This document shows, in pieces, positions 1 to 4,740 of a DNA stretch of 8,152 bases. Both the position numbers and the translations under genes were made by a program. Position 1 is the stretch's first letter. Each line of letters opens with the position of its first letter. The stretch is from Candidatus Parcubacteria bacterium. GTDB taxonomy: Bacteria; Patescibacteriota; Minisyncoccia; Phycocordibacterales; GCA-2747955. The notes beneath the pieces were generated by a model. It was not told where the DNA came from and did no database searches. It saw only the letters and a list, made by a program, of their open reading frames with translations. Where the stretch lies: NCBI GenBank assembly GCA_027039745.1, contig JALUMP010000110.1:1-8152 (forward strand), given 5' to 3'.

Positions 1-55
1 CAAGTATTCGTAATAATACTGACATTAAAACTTAAAAACACAAAAAGGAAAAGCT

Positions 56-148
56 ATGGTAACTTGGTCGTTAAATAATTTATTATCACAATTTAGTTTA
101 AATAGTTTATTTGTGTATTTAAATCTGCAGGTTAAATCTGCCAGTTAG
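56..148 (+). CDS. 30-residue micro-ORF before the tRNA array
   Basis: ATG at 56 is preceded by AAAAAGGA at a normal distance (about six bases), so initiation is plausible. The 30-codon product starts MVTWSLNNLL and ends with TAG at 146-148. It is rich in Leu, Ser and Asn, with no recognisable domain. Its layout resembles the two other micro-ORFs at 420 and 1774 (strong SD, 30-40 codons, adjacent to tRNA genes), and that parallel is the main support for calling it real. It could also be a chance open frame in AT-rich DNA. Function unknown. Confidence 0.35.
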   Translation: MVTWSLNNLLSQFSLNSLFVYLNLQVKSAS

Positions 149-228
149 GGAACTTACATTTTTCTGACTGACTATAAAAAGTTTTTGTCAGAAAATCTTC
201 AAAACATTTACTTTCAAAAAAAATTTTT

Positions 229-234
229 TATAAT
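229..234 (+). promoter_or_regulatory. Possible -10 box of the tRNA-Ala/Val unit
   Basis: A perfect TATAAT lies just upstream of tRNA-Ala within a T-rich run and has no obvious -35 box, as is common for Campylobacterota sigma-70 promoters. It ends only five bases before the mature tRNA start at 240, so the transcript would begin at or next to the tRNA 5' end. An alternative is TATAAA at 173-178, which would give a longer leader. Confidence 0.35.
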
Positions 235-239
235 ATTAT

Positions 240-315
240 GGGGATATAGCTCAGTTGGGAGAGCAATTGCCTTGCACACAATGGGTCCACAGTTCAAATC
301 TGTGTATCTCCACCA
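240..315 (+). tRNA. tRNA-Ala (anticodon UGC)
   Basis: A full cloverleaf can be drawn. The acceptor is GGGGATA/TATCTCC with one G-U pair, the D stem is GCTC/GAGC, the anticodon loop CTTGCAC gives anticodon TGC, the T stem is CACAG/CTGTG, and ACCA is encoded at the 3' end. The anticodon stem ATTGC/ACAAT has a C-A mismatch at pair 31-39, next to the loop. It is the first of the 14 tRNA genes. Confidence 0.93.
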
Positions 316-320
316 TTTTT

Positions 321-395
321 GTTTCTATAACTCAGCGGTAGAGTGTCTCCCTTACAAGGAGAAAGTCCGAAGTTCAAATCTTCGTAGAAACACCA
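321..395 (+). tRNA. tRNA-Val (anticodon UAC)
   Basis: Acceptor GTTTCTA/TAGAAAC, D stem ACTC/GAGT, anticodon stem TCTCC/GGAGA around loop CTTACAA (anticodon TAC), T stem CGAAG/CTTCG, and encoded ACCA. All stems pair fully. It starts five bases after tRNA-Ala, so the two are probably processed from one transcript. A micro-ORF follows it after 24 bases. Confidence 0.94.
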
Positions 396-419
396 AAATA
401 AATTAAAAAAAGGAAAAAT

Positions 420-542
420 ATGAAATTATCATTTTCATTATGGTCTATTATAATTCAAAAATTTAATAGTTACAACAATATTTTATTGTCTTTTTTTAAT
501 TTATTTAGTTCGCAATCTAATTTAAATTCAAGAACTTCATAA
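420..542 (+). CDS. 40-residue micro-ORF between tRNA-Val and tRNA-Leu
   Basis: ATG at 420 has a strong ribosome binding site (AAAAAAAGGA, five to six bases upstream) and begins 24 bases after the CCA of tRNA-Val, so it is probably on the same transcript. The 40-residue product starts MKLSFSLWSI, is hydrophobic with many Phe, Ile, Leu, Ser and Asn, and ends with TAA at 540-542. Its stop overlaps the base of a stem-loop at 543-565, which looks like the end of the transcription unit. No family is recognised; a small hydrophobic peptide is all that can be said. Confidence 0.4.
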   Translation: MKLSFSLWSIIIQKFNSYNNILLSFFNLFSSQSNLNSRTS

Positions 543-565
543 AAGCTCCTTTTTTTTAGGAGTTT
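543..565 (+). terminator. Stem-loop closing the Ala/Val/micro-ORF unit
   Basis: AAGCTCCT (543-550) pairs with AGGAGTTT (558-565): eight pairs including one G-U, around a seven-T loop. It directly follows the micro-ORF stop. The tail after the stem is short (about TTTC including stem bases), so it is a weak intrinsic terminator or a 3'-end stabilising hairpin. Confidence 0.45.
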
Positions 566-630
566 CTATGAGACTCTTAATAAAATCTAAAAATATTATT
601 AGTCTAATTATATAGAAAAGTTATATTTAT

Positions 631-651
631 ATTTTATCTTTTAGATAAAAT
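631..651. repeat. Perfect inverted repeat upstream of the main tRNA cluster
   Basis: ATTTTATCT (631-639) and AGATAAAAT (643-651) are perfect nine-base inverted arms separated by TTT. The element lies 33 bases before the first tRNA-Leu, where a promoter for the main cluster is expected. It could be an operator or an AT-rich hairpin. It has no U-tract, so it is not a standard terminator. Confidence 0.4.
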
Positions 652-683
652 GTTGTATGTAAATCTTTTCAACTAAAAAACAT

Positions 684-768
684 GTCACTATGATGGAATT
701 GGTATACATAAAGGGTTCAAAACCTTTTGCCTTCGGGATTGAGAGTTCAAGTCTCTCTGGTGACACCA
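684..768 (+). tRNA. tRNA-Leu (anticodon CAA)
   Basis: A class II tRNA: acceptor GTCACTA/TGGTGAC, anticodon stem AAGGG/CCTTT around loop TTCAAAA (anticodon CAA), a long variable arm capped by CTTCGG, T stem GAGAG/CTCTC, and encoded ACCA. It is nearly identical to the Leu(UAA) gene at 1059 outside the D-stem pair and anticodon arm. Confidence 0.93.
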
Positions 769-779
769 AAAATAAAAAT

Positions 780-870
780 GGATAATTGGCAGAGCGGTCA
801 AATGCACTGGTCTTGAAAACCAGCGGAGATTAATAGTCTTCCGAGAGTTCGAATCTCTCATTATCCTCCA
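780..870 (+). tRNA. tRNA-Ser (anticodon UGA), copy 1
   Basis: A class II tRNA: acceptor GGATAAT/ATTATCC, anticodon stem CTGGT/ACCAG around loop CTTGAAA (anticodon TGA), long variable arm from CGGAGA to TCTTCCG, T stem GAGAG/CTCTC, and encoded TCCA. An almost identical copy lies at 1155. Confidence 0.94.
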
Positions 871-878
871 AAAAATAT

Positions 879-954
879 TCTGAATTAACTCAGTAGGTAG
901 AGTGGGGAACTGTTAATTCCTTTGTCGCTGGTTCGAGCCCAGCATTCAGAGCCA
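879..954 (+). tRNA. tRNA-Asn (anticodon GUU), copy 1
   Basis: Acceptor TCTGAAT/ATTCAGA, D stem ACTC/GAGT, anticodon stem GGGAA/TTCCT with one G-U around loop CTGTTAA (anticodon GTT), T stem GCTGG/CCAGC, and encoded GCCA with the discriminator G expected for Asn. Identical to the copy at 1254. Confidence 0.94.
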
Positions 955-964
955 AAAAAAATAT

Positions 965-1051
965 AGAGAGTTGCTTGAGTGGTCAAAAAGACTCGACTGC
1001 TAACCGAGAGTGGTAAAACACACAAGGGTTCAAATCCCTTACTCTCTACCA
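965..1051 (+). tRNA. tRNA-Ser (anticodon GCU)
   Basis: A class II tRNA: acceptor AGAGAGT/ACTCTCT, anticodon loop CTGCTAA (anticodon GCT), a variable arm of the form GTGGTAAAACACAC, T stem AAGGG/CCCTT, and encoded ACCA. The anticodon stem CTCGA/CCGAG has an A-C mismatch at pair 31-39. It is a single copy between the two duplicated cassettes. Confidence 0.92.
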
Positions 1052-1058
1052 AAAATAT

Positions 1059-1143
1059 GTCACTATGGTGGAATTGGTATACACGATAGACTTAAAATTT
1101 ATTGCCTTCGGGATTGAGAGTTCAAGTCTCTCTGGTGACACCA
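1059..1143 (+). tRNA. tRNA-Leu (anticodon UAA)
   Basis: Same body as the Leu(CAA) gene at 684, but the anticodon stem is ATAGA/TTTAT (one G-U) around loop CTTAAAA (anticodon TAA). The D stem has GTG/CAC where copy 1 has ATG/CAT, a compensated change. The variable arm, T arm, acceptor and encoded ACCA are the same. Confidence 0.93.
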
Positions 1144-1154
1144 AAAATAAAAAT

Positions 1155-1245
1155 GGATAATTGGCAGAGCGGTCAAATGCACTGGTCTTGAAAACCAGCG
1201 GAGATTAATAGTTTCCCGAGAGTTCGAATCTCTCATTATCCTCCA
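1155..1245 (+). tRNA. tRNA-Ser (anticodon UGA), copy 2
   Basis: Matches the gene at 780 except in the variable arm, where copy 1 has AGTCTTCCG and this copy has AGTTTCCCG. Anticodon loop CTTGAAA (TGA), and encoded TCCA. Confidence 0.94.
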
Positions 1246-1253
1246 AAAAATAT

Positions 1254-1329
1254 TCTGAATTAACTCAGTAGGTAGAGTGGGGAACTGTTAATTCCTTTGT
1301 CGCTGGTTCGAGCCCAGCATTCAGAGCCA
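1254..1329 (+). tRNA. tRNA-Asn (anticodon GUU), copy 2
   Basis: Identical over its whole length to the gene at 879: acceptor TCTGAAT/ATTCAGA, loop CTGTTAA (anticodon GTT), encoded GCCA. Confidence 0.94.
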
Positions 1330-1339
1330 AAAAAAATAT

Positions 1340-1415
1340 TGGGGCATCGCCAAGCGGTAAAGGCATTTGGTTTTGGACCAGAGATGCGGGGGTTCGAATC
1401 CCTCTGCCCCATCCA
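1340..1415 (+). tRNA. tRNA-Gln (anticodon UUG)
   Basis: Acceptor TGGGGCA/TGCCCCA, anticodon stem TTTGG/CCAGA with one T-G pair around loop TTTTGGA (anticodon TTG), T arm GGGGG/CCCTC with a wobble pair, and encoded TCCA. The weak first acceptor pair (T1-A72) is typical of bacterial tRNA-Gln. It looks like an ordinary chromosomal tRNA-Gln. Confidence 0.95.
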
Positions 1416-1419
1416 AAAT

Positions 1420-1495
1420 GCTAAGATAGCTCAGTTGGTAGAGCATCAGACTGAAAATTTGAGTGTCAGTGGTTCAATTCCACTTCTTAGCACCA
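1420..1495 (+). tRNA. tRNA-Phe (anticodon GAA)
   Basis: Acceptor GCTAAGA/TCTTAGC, D stem GCTC/GAGC, anticodon stem TCAGA/TTTGA with one G-T around loop CTGAAAA (anticodon GAA), T stem AGTGG/CCACT, and encoded ACCA. It starts five bases after tRNA-Gln. Confidence 0.94.
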
Positions 1496-1505
1496 AAAAA
1501 TATAT

Positions 1506-1581
1506 AAGCGAGTAACTCAGTTGGTAGAGTGCTGGATTCCAAACCCAGATGTCAAAGGTTCGAGTCCTTTCTCGCTTGCCA
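1506..1581 (+). tRNA. tRNA-Trp (anticodon CCA)
   Basis: Acceptor AAGCGAG/CTCGCTT, D stem ACTC/GAGT, anticodon loop TTCCAAA (anticodon CCA), T stem AAAGG/CCTTT, and encoded GCCA with the discriminator G expected for bacterial Trp. The anticodon stem CTGGA/CCCAG has an A-C mismatch at 31-39. The anticodon reads UGG only, which argues against UGA being read as Trp. Confidence 0.92.
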
Positions 1582-1587
1582 AAAAAA

Positions 1588-1672
1588 GTTCAAGTGGTGG
1601 AATTGGTATACACGATGGTCTTAGGAACCATTGCCTTCGGGATTGAGAGTTCAAATCTCTCCTTGAACACCA
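1588..1672 (+). tRNA. tRNA-Leu (anticodon UAG)
   Basis: A class II tRNA: acceptor GTTCAAG/CTTGAAC, anticodon stem ATGGT/ACCAT around loop CTTAGGA (anticodon TAG), the same CTTCGG-capped variable arm as the other two Leu genes, T stem GAGAG/CTCTC, and encoded ACCA. It completes a set of three Leu anticodons (CAA, UAA, UAG). Confidence 0.94.
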
Positions 1673-1682
1673 AATTATATAT

Positions 1683-1756
1683 GTGTGGTTTCGCATAATG
1701 GAAATGCACCAGTCTGTGGCACTGGCATGAGGAGTTCGATTCTCCACTACACTCCA
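1683..1756 (+). tRNA. tRNA-His (anticodon GUG), unusual acceptor end
   Basis: Anticodon stem CCAGT/ACTGG around loop CTGTGGC (anticodon GTG), D stem GCAT/ATGC, T stem GGAG/CTCC (four clear pairs) and terminal CCA. The best acceptor pairing is GTGTGGT with ACTACAC, which leaves T as the discriminator and no encoded G before it (the preceding base is T). Bacterial tRNA-His normally carries G-1 paired with C73. The gene is short at 74 bases. Last tRNA of the array. Confidence 0.85.
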
Positions 1757-1773
1757 AAAATAAAGGAATATTC

Positions 1774-1890
1774 ATGAGAGATCTTAATATTTACAAAAAC
1801 TTCAAAAGAGAAATTTCGTTAAACACTAGAACCATCAAATCTAAAAAAATATATTCTCGCAAAATTAAATATAAAAATAAAGATTTTTAA
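1774..1890 (+). CDS. 38-residue basic micro-ORF after tRNA-His
   Basis: ATG at 1774 lies 18 bases after the tRNA-His CCA and is preceded by AAAGGA at about seven bases. The 38-residue product begins MRDLNIYKNF, is strongly basic (many Lys and Arg) and ends with TAA at 1888-1890. Its composition differs from the hydrophobic micro-ORF at 420, so the micro-ORFs are not copies of one another. What they share is position next to tRNAs, length and a strong SD. No family is recognised. Translation is plausible, but the function is unknown. Confidence 0.4.
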   Translation: MRDLNIYKNFKREISLNTRTIKSKKIYSRKIKYKNKDF

Positions 1891-1913
1891 TAAGTTTATA
1901 AGTTAAAATACTG

Positions 1914-1919
1914 TATAAT
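1914..1919 (+). promoter_or_regulatory. Probable -10 box of the antiporter gene
   Basis: TATAAT in the context CTGTATAATA, 22 bases upstream of ATG 1942. The start of transcription would fall near 1926 and leave a leader of about 16 bases, just enough for the AAAGGA site at 1928-1933. No convincing -35 box is visible. Confidence 0.5.
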
Positions 1920-1928
1920 ATTTTAAAA

Positions 1929-1933
1929 AAGGA
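1929..1933 (+). promoter_or_regulatory. Ribosome binding site that points to ATG 1942
   Basis: AAGGA at 1929-1933 lies eight bases before ATG 1942, the natural start. That frame closes after 17 codons, and the antiporter reads from the next frame. The site is 36 bases from TTG 1970 and cannot serve it directly. Confidence 0.6.
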
Positions 1934-1969
1934 TATTATTTATGATTTCTATAAGCAATTTTCATTTTA

Positions 1970-3334
1970 TTGAGTTGGTTTGCAATGATCTTTAACATAG
2001 TTTTAATTTTGGCCATTACTTTCTTTTCCATTAAAATCCAAAATTCTCTTAAAATTCCATCACCATTATCGTTGTTAGTTCTTTCATTTTTGTCAGGTAT
2101 TTTTATACCTAATTTCTTAAATTTCACTACGACTGAATTTTTCTCAGAAGAGATGGTTATTTTTATTGTCTTATTGGTATTAAGTGATGCTTTTTTACTA
2201 AAATTTAAAACATTAAAAGAAAATTGGGTATCTATTTTTATTCTTTCTGCTGTTTTTGTTGTTATCACTGTAATAATTAGCCTTTTATTTAAAACCTTTA
2301 TTTTTGGGGATGTTGATATACCAATTGGTGCATTGATTGCCCTTTTTGCCATGGTCACTGCAACAGATCCTGTGTCTGTTATATCGGTTTTTAGAATGTA
2401 TAAACTTCCTCATAAATTAGAAATTTTAGCTGAAGGAGAATCTCTCTTTAATGATGCTATGGCTTTAACGATGTTTAGTGCTATTGGTCTTTATTTATTG
2501 AATCATAGTAGTATGTCTGTTTCTTATGTAATAATATCGCCTCTTGAAATTATTATTGGATCATCTTTTATTGGCTTATTTTTTGGCTTTCTTGGACTAG
2601 TTCTTTTGAAAACAACAAAAGATTTGATGGGAGAATTCGTTTTAATTTTACTTATAGCATATGCTTCTTATTTTGTTGCTGAACAAATTCATGTTATAGG
2701 ACACAATCCTTTGTCTGGTTTGCTATCTGAAATTATTGCTATTCTAACAATGACAACTATAATAGATAAGAGTTATGAAAAAGAGCACCATTTAAAAGAA
2801 AGGAAAGAAGGTGTTCTTTCTAATATTTCATCTAATACAAAGCTCTATAAACGAGAGAAAGTAAGATCTATAATATCATCTTTGTCTGTAAATATTACAG
2901 ATATAAAACGACAAAAAGATATTGCTGCTTTTTTATCTGTTTTATCAATGCTTGTAAATGGTGTTCTATTTGTTAGTCTAGCAAGACTTGTAAATATAGA
3001 TAATTTACTCTTTTATTATAAAGAAATAATTTTAGTTTTTGTTGTCAGTATATTAATCCGAAGTGTTCTTATTGGTAGTTTTTCTTATTTTGTTAAAAAA
3101 TATAATTTTATCAAAGAAATGGATTTCAAATGGTACTTGATTTTAAATTTTGCAGGCATAAAAGGTGGATTGAGTATTGTTATGCTTCATATACTATTTC
3201 AACATTTTCCTAATTTTGAATATAAAGAAATGTTTGAAAGTATTGTGATCGGAGTTATTCTTTTAACAACTTTTGTTTTTGTTCCCATTCTGATGCTTGT
3301 TTCTAAAAAAATAATGAAAGAAAATATATGCTGA
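1970..3334 (+). CDS. CPA1-type Na+/H+ (cation/proton) antiporter, start frameshifted
   Basis: An inner-membrane monovalent cation/proton exchanger of the CPA1 (NhaP/NHE-like) family, which exports Na+ or K+ in exchange for H+. The 454-residue reading frame has about 12 hydrophobic segments. It shows the family signatures ATDP (residues 131-134), GESLFND with the Asn-Asp pair at 161-162, and a late GIKGGLS motif (396-402) that corresponds to the usual GLRGALS. A hydrophilic loop of about 60 residues (roughly 255-315) is probably cytoplasmic. There is no large C-terminal regulatory domain. The listed start is TTG. However, the well-placed ribosome binding site serves ATG 1942, which is one base out of frame, so the gene seems to carry a one-base insertion (perhaps in the T run 1965-1968) or to start weakly downstream, for example at ATG 1985. 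The stop is TGA at 3332. The family call is firm, but whether this copy is expressed is open. Confidence 0.88.
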   Translation: MSWFAMIFNIVLILAITFFSIKIQNSLKIPSPLSLLVLSFLSGIFIPNFLNFTTTEFFSEEMVIFIVLLVLSDAFLLKFKTLKENWVSIFILSAVFVVITVIISLLFKTFIFGDVDIPIGALIALFAMVTATDPVSVISVFRMYKLPHKLEILAEGESLFNDAMALTMFSAIGLYLLNHSSMSVSYVIISPLEIIIGSSFIGLFFGFLGLVLLKTTKDLMGEFVLILLIAYASYFVAEQIHVIGHNPLSGLLSEIIAILTMTTIIDKSYEKEHHLKERKEGVLSNISSNTKLYKREKVRSIISSLSVNITDIKRQKDIAAFLSVLSMLVNGVLFVSLARLVNIDNLLFYYKEIILVFVVSILIRSVLIGSFSYFVKKYNFIKEMDFKWYLILNFAGIKGGLSIVMLHILFQHFPNFEYKEMFESIVIGVILLTTFVFVPILMLVSKKIMKENIC

Positions 3335-3417
3335 ATTGCAAAATATGAAACTTAATCAAAAACTGATTATAAGATCAAAAAGGTTAGGAATCTAAAATAA
3401 ATCAGCAAAGGTGAAAT

Positions 3418-3461
3418 GTGGAGATAATTTTTCTTTTTACTCCACCAAACGAGGATGCCTC
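3418..3461. repeat. Two adjacent stem-loops after the antiporter gene
   Basis: GTGGAG (3418-3423) pairs with CTCCAC (3440-3445), extended inside by TAA/TTA across a one-base bulge, around a T-rich loop. A second small hairpin, GAGG (3451-3454) with CCTC (3458-3461), follows. Neither has a U-tract on either strand. They may be a 3'-end structure of the antiporter mRNA or ends of a lost mobile element. The rest of 3335-3522 shows nothing recognisable. Confidence 0.35.
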
Positions 3462-3522
3462 CGAAAAAAAATTAATGAAAATTAGAGACCTGAATAATAT
3501 AAATGAATTTCACTTTTTGAAA

Positions 3523-3738
3523 TTATTTCATTGCATGCTTCTCCATACTTATTTTGAATTTTCCTTTATGTATTTTATATAAAACCGTAGATGTTGGACT
3601 ACTCGTCCAAGCTTGAAAATCTTCTTTAAATAATTCTTTTTCATTCCAAACTAAATTACAAGCTTGAGCATAATAAACTATTTTATGCATTTTCATTGCA
3701 GTAATATTTTTTAAATTTTCATTTATATATCCAGCCAC
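3523..3738 (-). pseudogene. Truncated Panacea (DUF4065, SocA/GepA-like) antitoxin fragment
   Basis: The 71-residue frame resembles the first half of the Panacea domain, a chaperone-like antitoxin domain found with many unrelated toxins. The signature region TAMKMHKIVYYAQACNLVW (residues 13-31) matches the usual TxMKLQKLLYYAQAWxLV pattern. It is followed by LFKEDFQAW (36-44) and a tail ending HKGKFKIS (57-64). The conserved NGPVVPELY-like segment is altered to SSPTSTVLY. The usual protein is about 150-180 residues, so the second half is missing. The frame is open four codons upstream of the GTG at 3738, as far as TAA at 3748-3750, without an ATG, so the N-terminus may also be cut. No cognate toxin is visible. 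It lies head to head with the TnpB remnant, which suggests a rearrangement junction near 3740-3775. Very likely non-functional. Confidence 0.65.
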
Positions 3739-3763
3739 ATTTAATATTGATTATAGAATCTTT

Positions 3764-4614
3764 CTTTTGAATCAAGTCTATAACTTTATGATTGACTTTT
3801 GTCTAAAAGAAGCGAATCAAAAATTATTGATTGATGAGGGACTCGGTAAATTTACAAAAAATGACTTCAAAAGATGGAAAAAACTATCAACAATTTACTA
3901 TTATCAAGCCACAAAAAAGCTGTACCTATATAGATAAAAAAATGGAAACTCTATGCAGAAAATAGAAAACTATCTTTAAAAGGATTTAGTAAGCCAATCC
4001 AAACAAAGATGTTACAGTTTTTAAAAACATTTAACAAAATTAACATGTCCTCTCAAAAAGATTTTAACTTCAAACTGTCATCTGCAGATAATTATGGTTC
4101 TATAACTACCGATTCCTCGATCAAACTCTTTAAAAACAGATACAAAACAAAGTCTGGTAAAAAGAAGACTAAGTATTATGTTAAGATAGGTCGAGAGATT
4201 TACCAGTTTAAAAACAGAGACCTCAGCATTAAACACTTTACTCCTAAAACAGCTAATATAAGCCGTAAGAACGGAAAATATTACATCTCCCTTAGTGGAT
4301 ATCAAAATATCTCTAAAAAGGTCATAGACAGCTCTAAAAACATTGGTATTGATGTTAATTTTGAGACAATAGTCGGATCGGACGGTTTTAAAGTTCAGTT
4401 GAAAAACCTTCCAAAAGGAAAGATCATAATTGAAGTCGAACCTGCTTATACCTCAAAGACTTGTAACAACTGCAAAGAGATCAATAATAAACTTGGCATG
4501 CAAAAAGAATGGACTTGTCCATCTTGTAACACAAAGTTAGATAGAGATCTTAATGCAGCTAGAAATATTCAAGAATTAGGTATGATGCAGTTTCAGTCTG
4601 GGACAAGACTATAA
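3764..4614 (+). pseudogene. tnpB: TnpB (IS200/IS605-type OrfB) pseudogene
   Basis: Remnant of an RNA-guided nuclease gene carried by IS200/IS605-type elements. The upstream part (about 3764-3934) reads as TnpB N-terminal sequence (for example VYNFMIDFCLKEANQ) but lacks the usual first 25 or so residues. It ends in TAA at 3935, where reading must shift to the frame of 4009-4614, next to a seven-A run (3936-3942). In the 201-codon frame from ATG 4009, the RuvC-I motif GIDVNFET is present (Asp115), and so are a zinc finger with Cys 152, 155, 170, 173 and the RuvC-III motif LDRDLNAARNI (about 177-187). Only a few residues separate RuvC-I from KGKIIIEVEPAYTSKTC, where intact TnpB has more than 100. 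The central region with the RuvC-II Glu is therefore deleted. The gene ends QFQSGTRL, then TAA. It cannot be an active nuclease. The family call is secure. Confidence 0.88.
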
Positions 4615-4665
4615 ATAATCAAAAGCTCTAAGTTGTAGATAAAAGAACAATTATGTTCTAATATT
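4587..4665 (+). mobile_element. IS200/IS605-type right end, copy 1 (with tnpB 3' end)
   Basis: The end of tnpB and the following 50 bases are repeated at 6190-6269. The shared part includes the last TnpB codons, the stop, the AATCAAAAGCTCT-like stretch, and a hairpin AGAACA/TGTTCT (4644-4659) with loop ATTA. The hairpin lies 34 bases after the stop. Subterminal hairpins are characteristic of this IS superfamily and overlap the guide (omega) RNA region of tnpB elements. The exact outer boundary cannot be fixed. Confidence 0.6.
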
Positions 4666-4721
4666 TTATAGTTCACTGGAAATTTCTATTTTTTCCATAA
4701 GGAATATTAGATGTTATTCAA

Positions 4722-4740
4722 AATAGAAAGAACTTCTATT
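4722..4740 (-). terminator. Possible terminator of the two-gene operon
   Basis: AATAGAA (4722-4728) pairs perfectly with TTCTATT (4734-4740) around a five-base loop. It overlaps the TAG stop of the 261-codon gene. On the - strand it is followed by TTTTGAATAAC, a weak U-tract. Confidence 0.4.

Larger units (their letters stand above)
682..964 (+). repeat. Duplicated Leu-Ser-Asn tRNA cassette, copy 1
   Basis: This stretch matches 1057-1339 at a constant offset of 375 bases, including the spacers between the tRNAs. Differences are confined to the D-stem pair and anticodon arm of tRNA-Leu and two bases in the variable arm of tRNA-Ser. Ser(GCU) lies between the copies. Confidence 0.92.
1057..1339 (+). 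repeat. Duplicated Leu-Ser-Asn tRNA cassette, copy 2
   Basis: Second copy of 682-964 with the same tRNA order and the same spacers. Only the tRNA-Leu has changed identity, from anticodon CAA to UAA or the reverse. Confidence 0.92.

Noticed and set aside
185..1775. Open frames running across tRNA genes (185-406 and 1297-1515 on +, 1517-1747 and 1590-1775 on -)
   Set aside because: They are translations of tRNA sequences, with tRNA-derived peptides such as SSVGRAIALH and RRDLNSQSRR, and are not genes.
1936..2358. 140-codon - strand frame inside the antiporter gene
   Set aside because: It is antisense to strong antiporter sequence with conserved motifs, is low in complexity (Lys, Ile, Asn, Thr), and has no supporting ribosome binding site.
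3389..3494. Short + strand frame reading NKSAKVKCGDNFSF and onwards
   Set aside because: About 30 codons with no ATG and no proper start, and it overlaps two hairpins. Most likely chance, though a remnant of a lost gene cannot be excluded.
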